From Rattus norvegicus (lineage: Eukaryota > Chordata > Mammalia > Rodentia > Muridae): 64,000 nt of DNA. The stretch is from NCBI RefSeq assembly GCF_036323735.1, contig NC_086028.1:43320501-43384500 (forward strand), in the 5' to 3' direction. Shown piece by piece: positions 10,531 through 22,408 of the stretch; the stretch's first letter is position 1; each line of letters starts with the position of its first letter. The position numbers were made by a program, and so were the translations under genes. A model generated the notes under the pieces. The model saw only the letters and a list, made by a program, of their open reading frames with translations. It was not told the DNA's origin and did not search any database.

Positions 10531-12338
10531 CTTCTTCTCCTAGTATAATATCGCATGTACCCCCCCCCCCCCCAGTTTAGCATTCATTGAAGAATGTGGT
10601 TTTAAAATAATGTGGTACAAGTTCTAAGTTGAGTACTGCATATGGTCTATTTCACAGTGAATTTGTACAGTCCTGTAACTTTGTTTCGAGAGATAAATGG
10701 TCTTTAAATGTACATTCAAATAAACATATTCATATGAAATTGTAGACACAATAATACACATAATGTGTTTCTCATCCAACACTGGTTAGACAGAGTTAAT
10801 TGGAAGTCCCACCTCTTCTGGCCTCTGCTTCTCCTAGTTCATCTCCTCACAGGTTATCCATTTGCTCTAAGCTTCATCAGGAGACTGAGTGTTTAGCAGT
10901 CACTGCTGGTTGTCAGGCCAGGGTGTGGCAGTAGATTCTCCAAGGAGTGACAGCCACTTTCTCACTGAGTCTGAAAACAAAGAACACAGCCCTGAGATGT
11001 TCCTGGAGTAGTCCGTAGAAGCTTAAACTCCACACTCACCCTGCCTCTGTGTTAGATGCTGAGAAATCCAGGGACACATTGACCTTGACTGCACTGAACA
11101 AGGCCAGTGTCCACCCATGCTGGGAAAATAGTCCTTAAATGGCAATTAAGTTGGAAGGTTTAAATAGGTACAATACAGTCAGAATTAGCATCCCACAAAA
11201 TGCATCCATCCTTTCTGACCAGGCCCACTGTACTTTAAAAGAGATATTTTTAAACGTTTTTATTGTATTTATTAATTTATTTATTCATTATTGAGTAGAT
11301 AGTACATTTTGGTAAGTATAGGCCATAGGAAGGAAATGAAATCTACACTTTCTGGGATGTTTTCAATATTTTCAAGGGATGGGTTTTTGACACAGCGATC
11401 ACAACTCTTAGGAACATTTTACATCTGAGGTGCTGATGGAGCAGAGAAAGGCAAGCTTCTTGATGCTTTCACATAGATGCCATGCAGATCTGAGACCTCT
11501 GAGAAGAGATGGACAGAGATACAGACAGGACATAGACTGGGAGACAGGAAGAAACGAGATAGATTTCCATTTTACAAACACATATTTGTGAAAGGAAACT
11601 CAGATCTATTCAACAATGTGAGATTTTCAACACTCACCTTATGTTTGTCTGCTGACTCAGTTTCTGATGGTGGACACAGTGAAAAAGACAGCGAGGGAGC
11701 CCCAGGCTGTGAGAAGCCCTGAACCCTATCTGCTGGGTGAGTGGAGGTCAGGAGGCAGGTGAGGGGCAGGAGGTGTGCTGGGAAAATCAGAGCTCTCTTT
11801 TAAATGGGGACCATGATCATCAGTGAGATCAGGAATGTGGTGTGAAGTAGGGAAGGGATTAGCTGCTGTCTTGTCCTTACTGTGTGTCATTTGTTGCCAT
11901 GTGAACAGCTTTGTGCAATGTGAACCCTTTGCATTGCTAACAGTGCAGGCAGAGCAATGGCAGAGCAGCATCCCGAGCCAGCAGCATCCCTGTTCCTCCC
12001 TGGTGCTTCCATGGGACTCACCACACTCTCCCGTTTTATAGAGGAGAAGCTCAGGGTCTCAGGCATCTGCCTCATGTCATACAGTCACTGACAGAGTGAG
12101 TGCTTACCCTGTGAGTAGGCACAGAGTGGCACCTGCTTGGTTCTACGGGAAACATTACTTCTGCAGAGAGGTATGGTTTTACTTTAGATCACTCATTGCA
12201 TGCTTCATATGATGAAACTTGAATAAAATGAAGACAATTATTTTTGAATTAATGAACCCCTCAAAACTTCCCCACAGCTGAAATCAATAAACCACCCAAA
12301 GACAGTTTTGAAATAAATGCATTGTGATGTGAATGCTT
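10531..12338 (-). other. 5' flank of OR A (conserved module sequence)
   Basis: No coding gene is seen. The stretch parallels 23786-25640 (module B) and 37265-39905 (module C, with an extra L1 and an ID insertion). It includes a poly-C run at 10560-10574, candidate non-coding exons, and a block at about 11729-12125 that is almost identical to the B copy. Short frames here are shared by paralogues only because the DNA is duplicated; they show no protein features. Confidence 0.7.
11638..11706 (-). other. Candidate non-coding exon 2 of OR A
   Basis: On the minus strand an acceptor-like CTTCTCACAG precedes about 69 nt that end in AAG with a strong donor, GTGAGT, at 11632-11637. In copy C the donor is kept (39097-39102). 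In copy B it has changed to ATGACC, leaving only GTAAGA slightly upstream. OR genes often have such small 5' UTR exons, but no transcript evidence is available here and the exon remains a prediction. Confidence 0.35.
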
Positions 12339-13027
12339 AGAACAAATGAAACTCAAGACAGATGATCAAAATGTGAATGCTTCACTCCTTCTTTAAATGA
12401 GGAAAAAGAATACCCTTGGCAGGGAAGGGAGAGGCAAAGATTAAAACAGAGACTGAAGGAACACCCATTCAGAGCCTGCCCCACATGTGGCCCATACATA
12501 TACAGCCACCCAATTAGACAAGATGGATGAAGCAAAGAAGTGCAGACCGACAGGAGCCGGATGTAGATCGCTCCTGAGAGACACAGCCAGAATACAGCAA
12601 ATACAGAGGCGAATGCCAGCAGCAAACCACTGAACTGAGAATAGGTCCCCTATTGAAGGAATCAGAGAAAGAACTGGAAGAGCTTGAAGGGGCTCGAGAC
12701 CCCAAAAGTACAACAATGCCAAGCAACCAGAGCTTCCAGGGACTAAGCCACTACCTAAAGACTATACATGGACTGACCCTGGACTCTGACCCCATAGGTA
12801 GCAATGAATATCCTAGTAAGAGCACCAGTGGAAGGGGAAGCCCTGGGTCCTGCTAAGACTGAACCCCCAGTGAACTAGTCTATGGGGGGAGGGCGGCAAT
12901 GGGGGGAGGGTTGGGAGGGGAACACCCATAAGGAAGGGGAGGGGGGAGGGGGATGTTTGCCCGGAAACCGGGAAAGGGAATAACACCCGAAATGTATATA
13001 AGAAATACTCAAGTTAATAAAAAAAAG
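12339..13027 (+). mobile_element. 5'-truncated L1 3' end
   Basis: About 690 bp of L1 3' UTR in plus orientation, with the G-rich purine tract (about 12885-12955) and the A-rich end after AAATACTCAAGTTAAT. The motif GAATGC just before the element (about 12332) and just after it (about 13028) is a short possible target duplication. Module C has the uninterrupted site (GAATGCTCAAGACTGCAG near 39913), and so does module B near 25652. It is the same young subfamily as the full-length L1 at 53356-59957. Confidence 0.85.
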
Positions 13028-13129
13028 AATGCAGAAGGAAGAGTGGCTGTGTAACAGATTACTATAACAATACTAGTACTTGTGAGACTGAGGCAGGGTT
13101 TATCAACACACTCAAGGCAAGACTCATGT

Positions 13130-13156
13130 CATGTTTGTGCGTGTGCGTGTGTGTGC

Positions 13157-13204
<48 letters not shown>
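13130..13204 (+). repeat. (TG)n microsatellite, module A
   Basis: A run of TG/CG dinucleotides that becomes pure TG from about 13160. The same locus is present in modules B (25774-25817) and C (40037-40059) with different lengths. Confidence 0.95.
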
Positions 13205-13207
<3 letters not shown>

Positions 13208-13284
13208 GAATGCATACTGCTCCATTCATAATATAGAGAAAATTCTCAGTAAAGAAGCACTAAAGGGAATCTTTAGGACCATCT

Positions 13285-13425
13285 TGAGTGTGTCTGTGCA
13301 CAACTTTGATCCCAGCACTCAGAGCTAGAGGCATGTGGATCTGTGTTTGACACCATCCTGGTCTACAGACTGAGTTCCAAGCCAGCCAGGGTGACACAGA
13401 CAAACGCTGTCTGGAAAAATCAAGA
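13285..13425 (+). repeat. Degenerate B1 SINE, module A
   Basis: It contains ATCCCAGCACTC, GAGGCATGTGGATCT, CCATCCTGGTCTACAGA and AGCCAGGGTGACACAGA, which follow the order of the 7SL-derived B1 consensus. The same copy lies in modules B and C, so it predates the duplications. Confidence 0.8.
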
Positions 13426-13571
13426 ATGATTAGGAGGAGGAGGAGGTTGATGTCTCTCCTGATAATGAAAAGACGGTAAAGAATAGAAGATAAAAGAGAT
13501 TCTGTAAGAAAGGAACAGACAGTCTAGTGCCCACACTGCGCTGTGCAGACTCTCCTGTCAGGTGGACTTAC

Positions 13572-13720
13572 CGTCAGATGCTGCTGCAGTCTGGGTCACA
13601 ATGGGCAAGAGACAGAAGCTACTTAAGTGCACAGCGAAAAGGAGAAAAGTGACGTCATTCCTGGCTGGACTCTGCTCATTACCAGATAAAAATTTTTGTT
13701 GATTACTCCCCTCTGGGACT
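13572..13720 (-). promoter_or_regulatory. Candidate OR A promoter and non-coding first exon
   Basis: Reading on the minus strand, a TCCCCTCTGGGA-type palindrome (13707-13718, complement of the given strand; resembles an O/E-EBF site but with wrong half-site spacing) is followed by a TAATGAGC homeodomain-like site (about 13673-13680). Next come a perfect TGACGTCA CRE (13650-13657), about 80 nt of possible first exon, and the splice donor GTAAGT with the exon ending at 13572. The block is conserved in modules B and C. OR promoters typically combine homeodomain and O/E-type sites and lack a TATA box. The transcription start is inferred, not seen. Confidence 0.5.
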
Positions 13721-13734
13721 TCAAAGAAAAATGT

Positions 13735-13934
13735 AACTAGGAGAGCCAAGGATTCTACCAGAAAATTCTGCCAAAGCTTGATTTACCCTTAAGTTTTGCA
13801 ATAGTGAAAAAATCATAACCAGTATAAAAAATAACCCAGAATAACACCATCATAAATAAAAATCAGCCCTAACATGTATCAGTCATTGTACACCTACAAC
13901 AATATTCACTACACAATTCTCTCTTCTCTTCCCC
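13735..13934. other. Conserved module sequence next to the old L1
   Basis: This corresponds to 26340-26540 (B) and 40590-40790 (C). Homology stops near 13930 where the antisense L1 begins. No gene is seen. Confidence 0.6.
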
Positions 13935-16900
13935 ACAGAAGTTCTTTATTTTTTGAGGATAGTTTTCACTATTCTGGGTTTTTGTTATTTTGAATGATTT
14001 TGCAAAGTGCTCTTTCTGTCTCTATAAAGACTTGAGTTGGATATTTGATGGGGATTGCATTGAATCTGTAGATTGCTTTTGGCAAAATGGCCATTTTTAC
14101 TATATTAATCCTGACAATCCATGACCATGTGAGGTCTTTCCATTTTCTGAGATCTTCTTCAATTTTTTTCTTCAGAGATTAGAAGTTCTTATCATACAGA
14201 TCTTTCACTTGCTTGGTTAAGTCACGCCAAGGTATTTTATATTATTTGGGACTATGGTGCAGGCTGTGATTTCCCTAATTTCTTTCTCAGTCTGTTTACC
14301 CTTTGAATAGAAAAAGGCTACTGATTTGTTTGAGTTAATTTTAAGCGAGACACTTTGCTGAAGTTGTTTATCAAGTTTAGTAGTTCTCTGGTGGAACTTT
14401 TGAGGTCACTTTAGTATACTATCATGTCATCTGCAAATAGTGATATTTTGACTTCTTCCCTTCCAAATTGTATTCCTTTGATCTCCTCTCAATGTCTGAT
14501 TGCTCTAGCTAGGACTTTGAGTACTATATTGAATAAGTAGGGAGAGAGTGGGTAGCCTTGTCTAGTCCCTGATTTTAGTTGGATTGCTTCAATTTTCTCT
14601 CCATTTTAGTTTGATGTTAGCTACTGGTTTGCTGTATATTGCTTTCACTATATTTAGGTATGGGCCTTGAACTGCTGATCTTTCCAAGATTTTTATCATA
14701 AACAAGTATTGAATTTTGTCAATTGCTTTCTCAGCATCTAATGAAATGATCATGTGGTTTTTATCTTTGATTTTGTTTATATAGTGGATTACGTTGATGG
14801 ATTTCCATATGTTGAACCATCTCTGAGTCCCTGGATGAAGCCTACTTGATCATGAAGGATGATCTCTTTGATGTGTTCTTGGATTCGGTTTGCAAGAATT
14901 TTATTGAGTATTTTTGTGTTGATATTCATAAGAGAAATTGGTCTCAAGTTCTCTTTCTTTCTTGGGTCTTTGTGTAGTTTAGGTTTAAGAGTAATTGTGG
15001 CTTTACAGAAGGAATTTGGTAGTGATCTGTCTGTTTCTATTTTGTGCAATACTATTTGGACAGTATTTGTATGACGTCTTTTATGAAGGTCGGATAGAAT
15101 TCTCCACTAAACCCATATGGAGTTATGGGGTTGTTTAGATGGTTTATTTGTTCCTGATTTAACTTTGGTACCTTGTATCAGTCTAGAAAATTGCCCATTT
15201 CTTCCAGGTTTTCCGGTTTTGTTGAATATAGGCTTTTGTAGTTGGATCTGACGATCTTTTTGAATATCCTCAGATTCTGTTGTCAGGTCTCCCTATTTCA
15301 TTTCTGATTTTGTTAATTTTCATATTGTCTCTGTGACCTGTGGTTAGTCTCTCAAGGAACCAGCTCTTGGTTTTGTCAATTCTTTGTATAGTCCTTTTTA
15401 TTTGTACTTGGTTGATTTCATCTCTGAGTTTGATTATTTCCTGCCTTCTACTCCTCTTGGGTTTATTTATTTCTTTTTGTTCTAGAACTTTTAGGTTTGC
15501 TGTCAAGCTGCTGATGTATGCTCTCTCCCGTTTCTTTCTGCAGGCACTCCGATCTATGAGTTTTCGTCTTAGCACTGCTTTCATTGTGTTCCATAAGTTT
15601 GGGTATGTTGTATCTTCATTTTCATTAAATTTTAAGAAGTCTTTATTTTTTCCTTTATTTCTTCCTCATTCAAGTTGTCATTGAGTAGCTTTGTTCAACT
15701 TCTATGTACATGTGGGCCTTCTGTCGATACTGTTGTTATTGAAGACCTGCCTTTGTCTGTGTTGATCTCATAGGATATATGGGATTATTTCTATCTTCCT
15801 GTATCTGTTGAGGCCTGTTTTTGATTGAGTATATGGTCAGTTTTGGAGAAGGTTCCATGAGTTGCTGAGGAGAATGTATATCCTTTCATTTTAGGATGGA
15901 ATGTTCTATAAATCTCTTAAATCCATTTGGTTCATAACTTCTGTTAGTTTCTCTACGTCTCTGTTTAATTTCTGTTTCCATGATCTGTCCCTTGATGAGA
16001 GTGGGGTGTTGAAATCTCCTATTATTGTGTGAGGTACAATGCATGATCTGAGCTTATGACTGTAGGTGCCCTTACATTTGGAGCATAGATATTTAGGATT
16101 GGGAGTTCATCTTGGTGGATTTTTCCTTTGATGAAAATGACGTGTCTTTCTTTATCTTTTTTGATGACTTTTGGTTGATAGTCAATTTTATTTGTTATTA
16201 GAATGGCTACTCCAGTTTTGTTTCTTGGACCATTTGTTTGGAAAGTTCTTTTCCAGACTTTCACTCTGAGGTAGTGTCTGTCTTTGTGTCTGAGGTGTGT
16301 TCCTGTATGTAGCAAAATGCTGGATCCTCTTTATAGATCCAGTCTGCTAGTCTATGTCTTTTTATTGGGGAATTGAGTCCGTTGATGTTTAGAGATATTA
16401 AGGAATAGTGATTGTTGGTTCCTGTCATTTTTGTATGTAGAGGTGGAATTATGTTTGTGTGTCTCTCTTCTTTTGGTTCTGTTGCAAGTTGATTAATTTC
16501 TTGTCTTTTTCATGGGGTAGTCTTCCTCCCTGCGTTGGGCTTTGCCATTTATTATCCTTTGTAGGGCTGGATTTGGAGAAAGGTATTATGTAAATTTGGT
16601 TTGTCAGGGAATATGTTGGTTTCTCCATCTATGCTCATTGAGAGTTTTGCTAGATATAGTAGCCTAGGCTCACATTTATATTCTCTTAGGATCTGTATGA
16701 CATCTGCCCAGGATCTTCTGGCTTTCATAGTCTCTGGTGAGAAGTCTTCTGTAATTCTTATGGGTCTGCCTTTATATGTCTCTTGACCTTTTCCCTTACT
16801 ACTTTTAACATTCTTTCTTTGTTATTTGGTCTTTTGAGTATTATATGACAGGAAGAGTTTCTCTTCTGGGCCAGTCTATTTGGATTCTGTAGGCCTCTTG

Positions 16901-17387
16901 TATGTTTATGGTCATCTCTTTCTTTAGGTTAGGGAAGTTTTCTTCTATAATTTTGTTGACAATATTTATTGGCCCTTAAATTGTGAGTCTTCCCTCTCTT
17001 CTATACCTATTATCTTTAGGTTTGATCTTTTCTTATGTTCTATATTTGCTGGATGTTTTGGGATAGGAGTTTTTCTGCACTTAAATTGTCTTTGAAGGTT
17101 GTGTCAATGTTTTCTCTGCTATCTTTTGCCCCTGAGATTCTCTCTTCTATCTCTTTTATTCTGTCGGTTATACTTTCATTCTGATCTCTTCCCTAGGTTT
17201 TCTATCTCCAGGGTTTCTCCCTTTGTGTTTTCTTTGTTGTTTCTATTTCCATTTTTAAATCTTGGAAGGTTTTGTTCAATGCCTTCACCTGTTAGGTTGT
17301 GTTTTCCATAATTCTTTAAGGGATTTTTTCCTCTTTAAGGGCTTCTACTTGTTTACTTGTATTGTCCCCTATTTTTTTATTTTTTTT

Positions 17388-18050
17388 ATCTTTATTAACT
17401 TGAGTATTTCTTATTTACATTTTGTTTGTTATTCCCCTTCCCAGTTTCTGGGCCAACATCCCTTTTACCCCTTCCCCTCCCCTTCTATATGGGCTTCACC
17501 TCCCCATCCTCCCCTATTACCACCCTCCCCACAACAATCATGTTCACTAGGTGTTCAGTCTTGGCAGGACCAAGGGTTTCCCCTTCCACTGGTGCTCTTA
17601 CTAGGCTATTCATTACTACCTATCAGGTTGGAGCCCAGGGTCAGTCCATGTATAGTCTTTGGGTAATGGCTTAGTTCTTGGAAGCTCTGGTTGCTTGGCA
17701 TTGTTGTTCATATGGGGTCTCGAGACCCTTCAAGCTCTTCCAGTTCTTTTTCTGATTCCTTCAATGGGGGTCCCATTCTCAGTTCAGTGGTTTGCTGCTG
17801 GCATTCACCTATGTATTTGCTATATTATGGGTGTGTCTCTCAGGAGAGATCTACATCCGGTACCTGTCGGTCTCCACTTCTTTGCTTCATCCATCTTATC
17901 TAGTTTGGTGACTGTATATGTATGGGCCACATGTGGGGCAGGCTCTGAATGGGTGTTCCTTCTGTCTCTGTTCTAAACTTTGCCTCCCTATTCCTTGCCA
18001 AGGGTATTCTTGTTCCCCTTTTAAAAGAGTGAAGCATTCACGTTTTGGTC
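17388..18050 (-). mobile_element. Nested L1 3' end, first piece
   Basis: About 660 bp of L1 3' UTR in minus orientation, starting with TTTATTAACTTGAGTATTTC and ending at GTTTTGGTCATCC, directly against the poly-T of the next piece. It is more diverged than the neighbouring 18052-19346 piece, so it is probably older. Confidence 0.8.
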
Positions 18051-18051
18051 A

Positions 18052-19346
18052 TCCTTTTTTTTTTTTTTCTTTTTTTTTTTATTAACTTGAGTATTTCTTA
18101 TATACATTTCGGGTGTTATTCCCTTTCCCGGTTTCCGGGCAAACATCCCTCTCCCCCCTCCCCTTCCTTATGGGTGTTCCCCTCCCAACCCTCCCCCCAT
18201 TGCCGCCCTCCCCCCACCAGTCTAGTTCACTGGGGGTTCAGTCTTAGCAGGACCCAGGGCTTCCCCTTCCACTGGTGCTCTTACTAGGATATTCATTGCT
18301 ACCTATGAGGTCAGAGTCCAGGGTCAGTCCATGTATAGTCTTTAGGTAGTGGCTTAGTCCCTGGAAGCTCTGGTTGCTTGGCATTGTTGTACATATGGGG
18401 TCTCGAGCCCCTTCAAGCTCTTCCAGTTCTTTCTCTGATTCCTTCAACGGGGGTCCTATTCTCAGTTCAGTGGTTTGCTGCTGGCATTCGCCTCTGTATT
18501 TGCTGTATTCTGGCTGTGTCTCTCAGGAGCGATCTACATCCGGCTCCTGTCGGTCTGCACTTCTTTGCTTCATCCATCTTGTCTAATTGGGTGGCTGTAT
18601 ATGTATGGGCCACATGTGGGGCAGGCTCTGAATGGGTGTTCCTTCAGTCTCTGTTTTAATCTTTGCCTCTCTCTTCCCTGCCAAGGGTATTCTTGTTCCC
18701 CTTTTAAAGAAGGAGTGAAGCATTCACATTTTGATCATCCTTCTTGAGTTCCATGTGTTCTGTGCATCTAGGGTAATTCAAGCATTTGGGCTAATAGCCA
18801 CTTATCAATGAGTGCATACCATGTGTGTTTTCTGTGGTTGGGTTACCTCACTCAGGATGATATTTTTCAGTTCCATCCATTTGCCTATGAATTCCATAAA
18901 GTCATTTTTTTGATAGCTGAGTAGTATTCCATTGTGTAGATGTACCACATTTTCTGTATCCATTCCTCTGTTGAGGGGCATCTGGGTTCTTTCCACCTTC
19001 TGGCTATTATAAATAAGGCTGCTATGAACATAGTGGAGCATTTGTCTTTGTTATATGGTGGGCCATCTTTTGGGTATATGCCCAAGTGTGGTATAGCTGG
19101 GTCCTCAGGTAGTTCAATGTCCAATTTTCTGAGGAACCTCCAGACTGATTTCCAAAATGGTTGTACCAGTCTGCAATCCCACCAACAATGGAGGAGTGTA
19201 CCTCTTTCTCCACATCCTCACCAGCATTTGCTGTCACCTGCGTTTTTGGTCTTAGCCATTCTCCCTGGTGTGAGGGGAAATTTCAGGGTTGTTTTGATTT
19301 GCATTTCCCTTATGACTAAAGAAGTTGAACATTTCTTTAGGTGTTT
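18052..19346 (-). mobile_element. Nested L1 3' end, second piece
   Basis: It begins with a poly-T/poly-A tail (18055-18080). It then holds the L1 3' UTR, with its purine tract seen as C-rich sequence at 18128-18222, and about 550 bp of the ORF2 C-terminus (to about 19345, ending within the segment homologous to 54625 in the full-length L1). It is 5'-truncated and inactive. Confidence 0.85.
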
Positions 19347-19745
19347 CCATGGGATTTGTGAACAGGGAACTGTGGGATGGGATCAGTTCAGTTCCAGGCA
19401 CAGCCAGAAACTGCAAGAGGCCCGTCCCAGTGAACTTCTGCCTTTGTGTGTCCTGTGTCCACCAGGCAGGTCACTTGGAGCACAAAAGTTGGTCTAACCT
19501 CTGCTCTAAGGTGTGTAGGTGCTCATGGTGTATCAGCTATCGAAGCAGGAATGGATCTGAAGGGTCCTGCTCCTGACTGCTCCTAGGTCGCTGCACTCAG
19601 GGATCACAGATGGCATGAGGTGATTCCCTCTTGCTTTGGTAATGTGGGCAGAGGGCAGTCTCCCCTGATTTCAGAAGTGTCTTCACTTCTGAGAGTTCAG
19701 CTCTCTCCTTAACATCATTTTTATTCTTGTATTTATTTACAGACC

Positions 19746-22408
19746 ATTTCAGATATACATATTAACTATGTAGTAGTAACTTGTTACTATACTTATGGTA
19801 ATACATATTTTTATGATTTCTAATGGCTATTTCACTTTTAAAGATGGCTTAAATATTTGGTACATATACTTAGTAATGAGAAATCTAGATTTGTTTTCTT
19901 TTTCTTTCTTTTTGATTTTTCTCTGTTCTTCTAAATAAAATTTGAGTTCAGAGATACATACCCCAATTCAATTTTGGAATTTAAATTCCACTTAAGGCCA
20001 CAGTTAGTTTGATTTAATAACAGCTATTGGAAGTATTGCAAACTCACCTCTTATTAAGGTTTTTAGAGTGTAGCATGCATGTTAACTTAATTTTTACTTT
20101 GAAAATCTAGTTGGCAAAAGCCAAGCCTTATAAAGCTAAGGTGTCTAAGTAGAATTGGCAGACATTATTCATAGGCAACATACACTTGTTTATTTCAATG
20201 TTATAACAACTTTGATGGTACGGCCAACATGCAGTGTTTTCAAATCACGCTTACCTTTGTTCTTATATGGTTTAAGTTTTCAATTGTGAATGTAGAACCC
20301 ATTTTCTCTATTATCCATTGCCCTATTGCTGGACACCTAAGCTGGACCCATGACTGAGCCATAGTGAACAGCACCATGAGAAACACTGATGTACACTTAT
20401 CTCTGTCCTGTGTTGACTTAGAGGCCAGCAGGGAAATAGGAAGCAGTTATCATGTGGTAGAACTTTAAATTTTATTCTTTTTGCTTGTGTGTGTATGGTG
20501 TGTATGTGTGTTTGCATATATGAGTGGACACATGTATGTGCGGGAGTATGCATTCTTGTGAATATGGCTGCTCATGATTCAGAGCTGGTATCTTTCTCAG
20601 CTTTTGGAGAAAGTCCACTGGTCATCTGAAGCAAGGGTAATGACTGATGTGGTTTCCTTGGTGCATGGGGGACTTGGCCTATTTTAAACAGAATGGGCAG
20701 GGAGCCAGCAGTAGCCAGAACAGATGATATTTTTTTTAAATGTCCAAACTAAAGTCCACTAGAATTTCTGAATAGACTCACAGGAGCCGCCATCTACTGA
20801 ACTCCTTTGTTTTCAATGGCTGAACATGAGACCGAAGGGCTCAGGGCAATGTGGGTATAGAACTATTGGCATTTTTAGGTGAAATAGTTAAATATAAGAA
20901 GAAAGAGGCAGTGTTTGGTTATGGAAAGGAGCTGACATGTGATGACCTTTCAAACATGAGGTTTGTGATGAGAAGGGGCCTTGACACTGTGAGGTTTTGA
21001 GGTGGAAGCATTAAGAGGAATAGCACATCATCTTTAAATGATTTATTTATGTCCACAGTAATCTATGAGATCTGACCTCTCATGAATTTGCATTCTAATT
21101 CCCCCCTCAGCCCAAATAATACTTGGTACATGGTGAAAGGACAATTCTGCTAGGACAGAAGCAAACAAGATACCATGTTGTTGTCTGACATCTTGTACAA
21201 GGCTTATTTTTATTTATAACTGCGGTCTGGTATAAAACCAGTGCAAAAGATTGAATCGAACTACTACTAAGGAATTAGAGTTGCAAAAATTTAGAAACTG
21301 AAGAACAATCTTCCTTAAAATCAGAGCTATCCATTCTATATGAAATGACTGCTATGTTGCCTGACTGCCCAAGAAAATATTACGTTAACAAGAAAGTAAA
21401 TTATTTCAAATATTGTAGGTAGAGGAGCAGAGAGGGAACATGCAGGAAGCCCGTTTGAACCAGGATTCCAGTTCTGGTCGATCCAGAAACCTGTTTCTCT
21501 CATTTGCTGCTTTTCTTTCTTCAGTCTCTCTGCTTTCTCTCTAATTTAGCTTCAGGTATGACACTCCTGTAACATGTCACATGTAAACTCAGTGTCAGAA
21601 CAGAGAGTGGAATCAAGTCAGACCCAGATCAGAATGACTGCACTAGACACCTCTCTCAAGGACTGCTGTCCTGCTCATCCAGACATCTATGAATGGGCTT
21701 CTTCACCACAGGTCGTAAGACAGTACTTGGCCTCCTCATTCACCACGGTTTATGCTTGGCTACCTTGGGACACTGAGCTGAGGTTCTCAGAGAACACTGT
21801 CAAACACATGTTAGAGATTTTGCTCGTGGCAACCTGATTAGAGCCTGTGTGAACGTTGAGCTTTGGAACATCACAGAGACAGAGCCCATTTATCTGGGGC
21901 TGTCTACAGTGTCCTTAGGAGCCATTCATTGCCCACTATGGTTTCTGCCAGCATGTCTCTGACAAGCAGGTCATACCTTTGGAGTGTATTGGCTTCTTAG
22001 AATCTTAGTTTCCCTGACTCTAAAAACATGCCATGTCACCAGGCAGCATCTGAGAACCACAGCAGAGATTTCCCATTTTGCCACAACCTGAATCCTGAGG
22101 TTTTCACAAGTATAGTTGATAATGCCTTGAGTTATGACTTATGACTTGTTTGTGCGTTGTAACAGCCCAGGAAACTTTGAAACAAGTCACACAGCCATTA
22201 TCAACTTCATAAAGTCTAACAGTTTCACAACAGAAACATAATTACTGAATGGACAAGAAGTATATCAATGAACAAAATTTAAGTATACAGGAATAGCTCT
22301 ACAAAGAGGTGTGAATATGAAATGAGACATGATGGATCAGGAATAACCTCAGCATGAGACCAGGATCAACAGATGCATAGAGACAAGGAAAAGAATATGC
22401 TCTCTGGA
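19746..22408 (-). other. 3' flank of OR B (conserved module sequence)
   Basis: No gene is seen. It aligns with 32746-35888 (C) and 59958-63030 (D). The part at about 20810-21330 is much closer to D (61020-61480) than to C. The empty integration site of the full-length L1 is visible at about 19786-19810 (TATGGTAATACATATTTT). About 270 bp next to the gene that C and D carry is missing here (junction near 22185-22200). Short open frames such as 21574-21837 are shared by the paralogues (34599-34862) but have no recognisable domain. Confidence 0.7.

Larger units (their letters stand above)
13935..19745 (-). mobile_element. Old antisense L1 with nested younger L1 pieces (boundary A/B)
   Basis: From left to right the minus-strand L1 reads from ORF2 reverse-transcriptase sequence (about 13960-15660; antisense of the FADD region near 14430) through the endonuclease region (about 15700-16450) to ORF1 (about 16550-17350). 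Two L1 3' ends then interrupt it (17388-18050 and 18052-19346). Old L1 5' UTR sequence follows at 19347-19745. Both ORFs have many stops. About 750 bp that lies at 52140-52896 in the related old L1 is missing here across the interruption, so the nested insertions came with a deletion or a later rearrangement. Confidence 0.85.

Noticed and set aside
11726..11971. Identical 81-residue frame in modules A and B (24951-25289)
   Set aside because: The DNA itself is almost identical through the conversion-like patch and the frame is not kept in C in the same form, so identity does not indicate coding selection.
13130..13204. Regularly spaced repeats, considered as a CRISPR-like or satellite array
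   Set aside because: It is a simple TG microsatellite. No repeat-spacer structure exists anywhere in the window.
17659..17976. Recurrent 70-105-residue frames also seen at 12441, 18378, 37403 and 53654
   Set aside because: They fall in repeated L1 3' UTR sequence and recur only because the DNA does.
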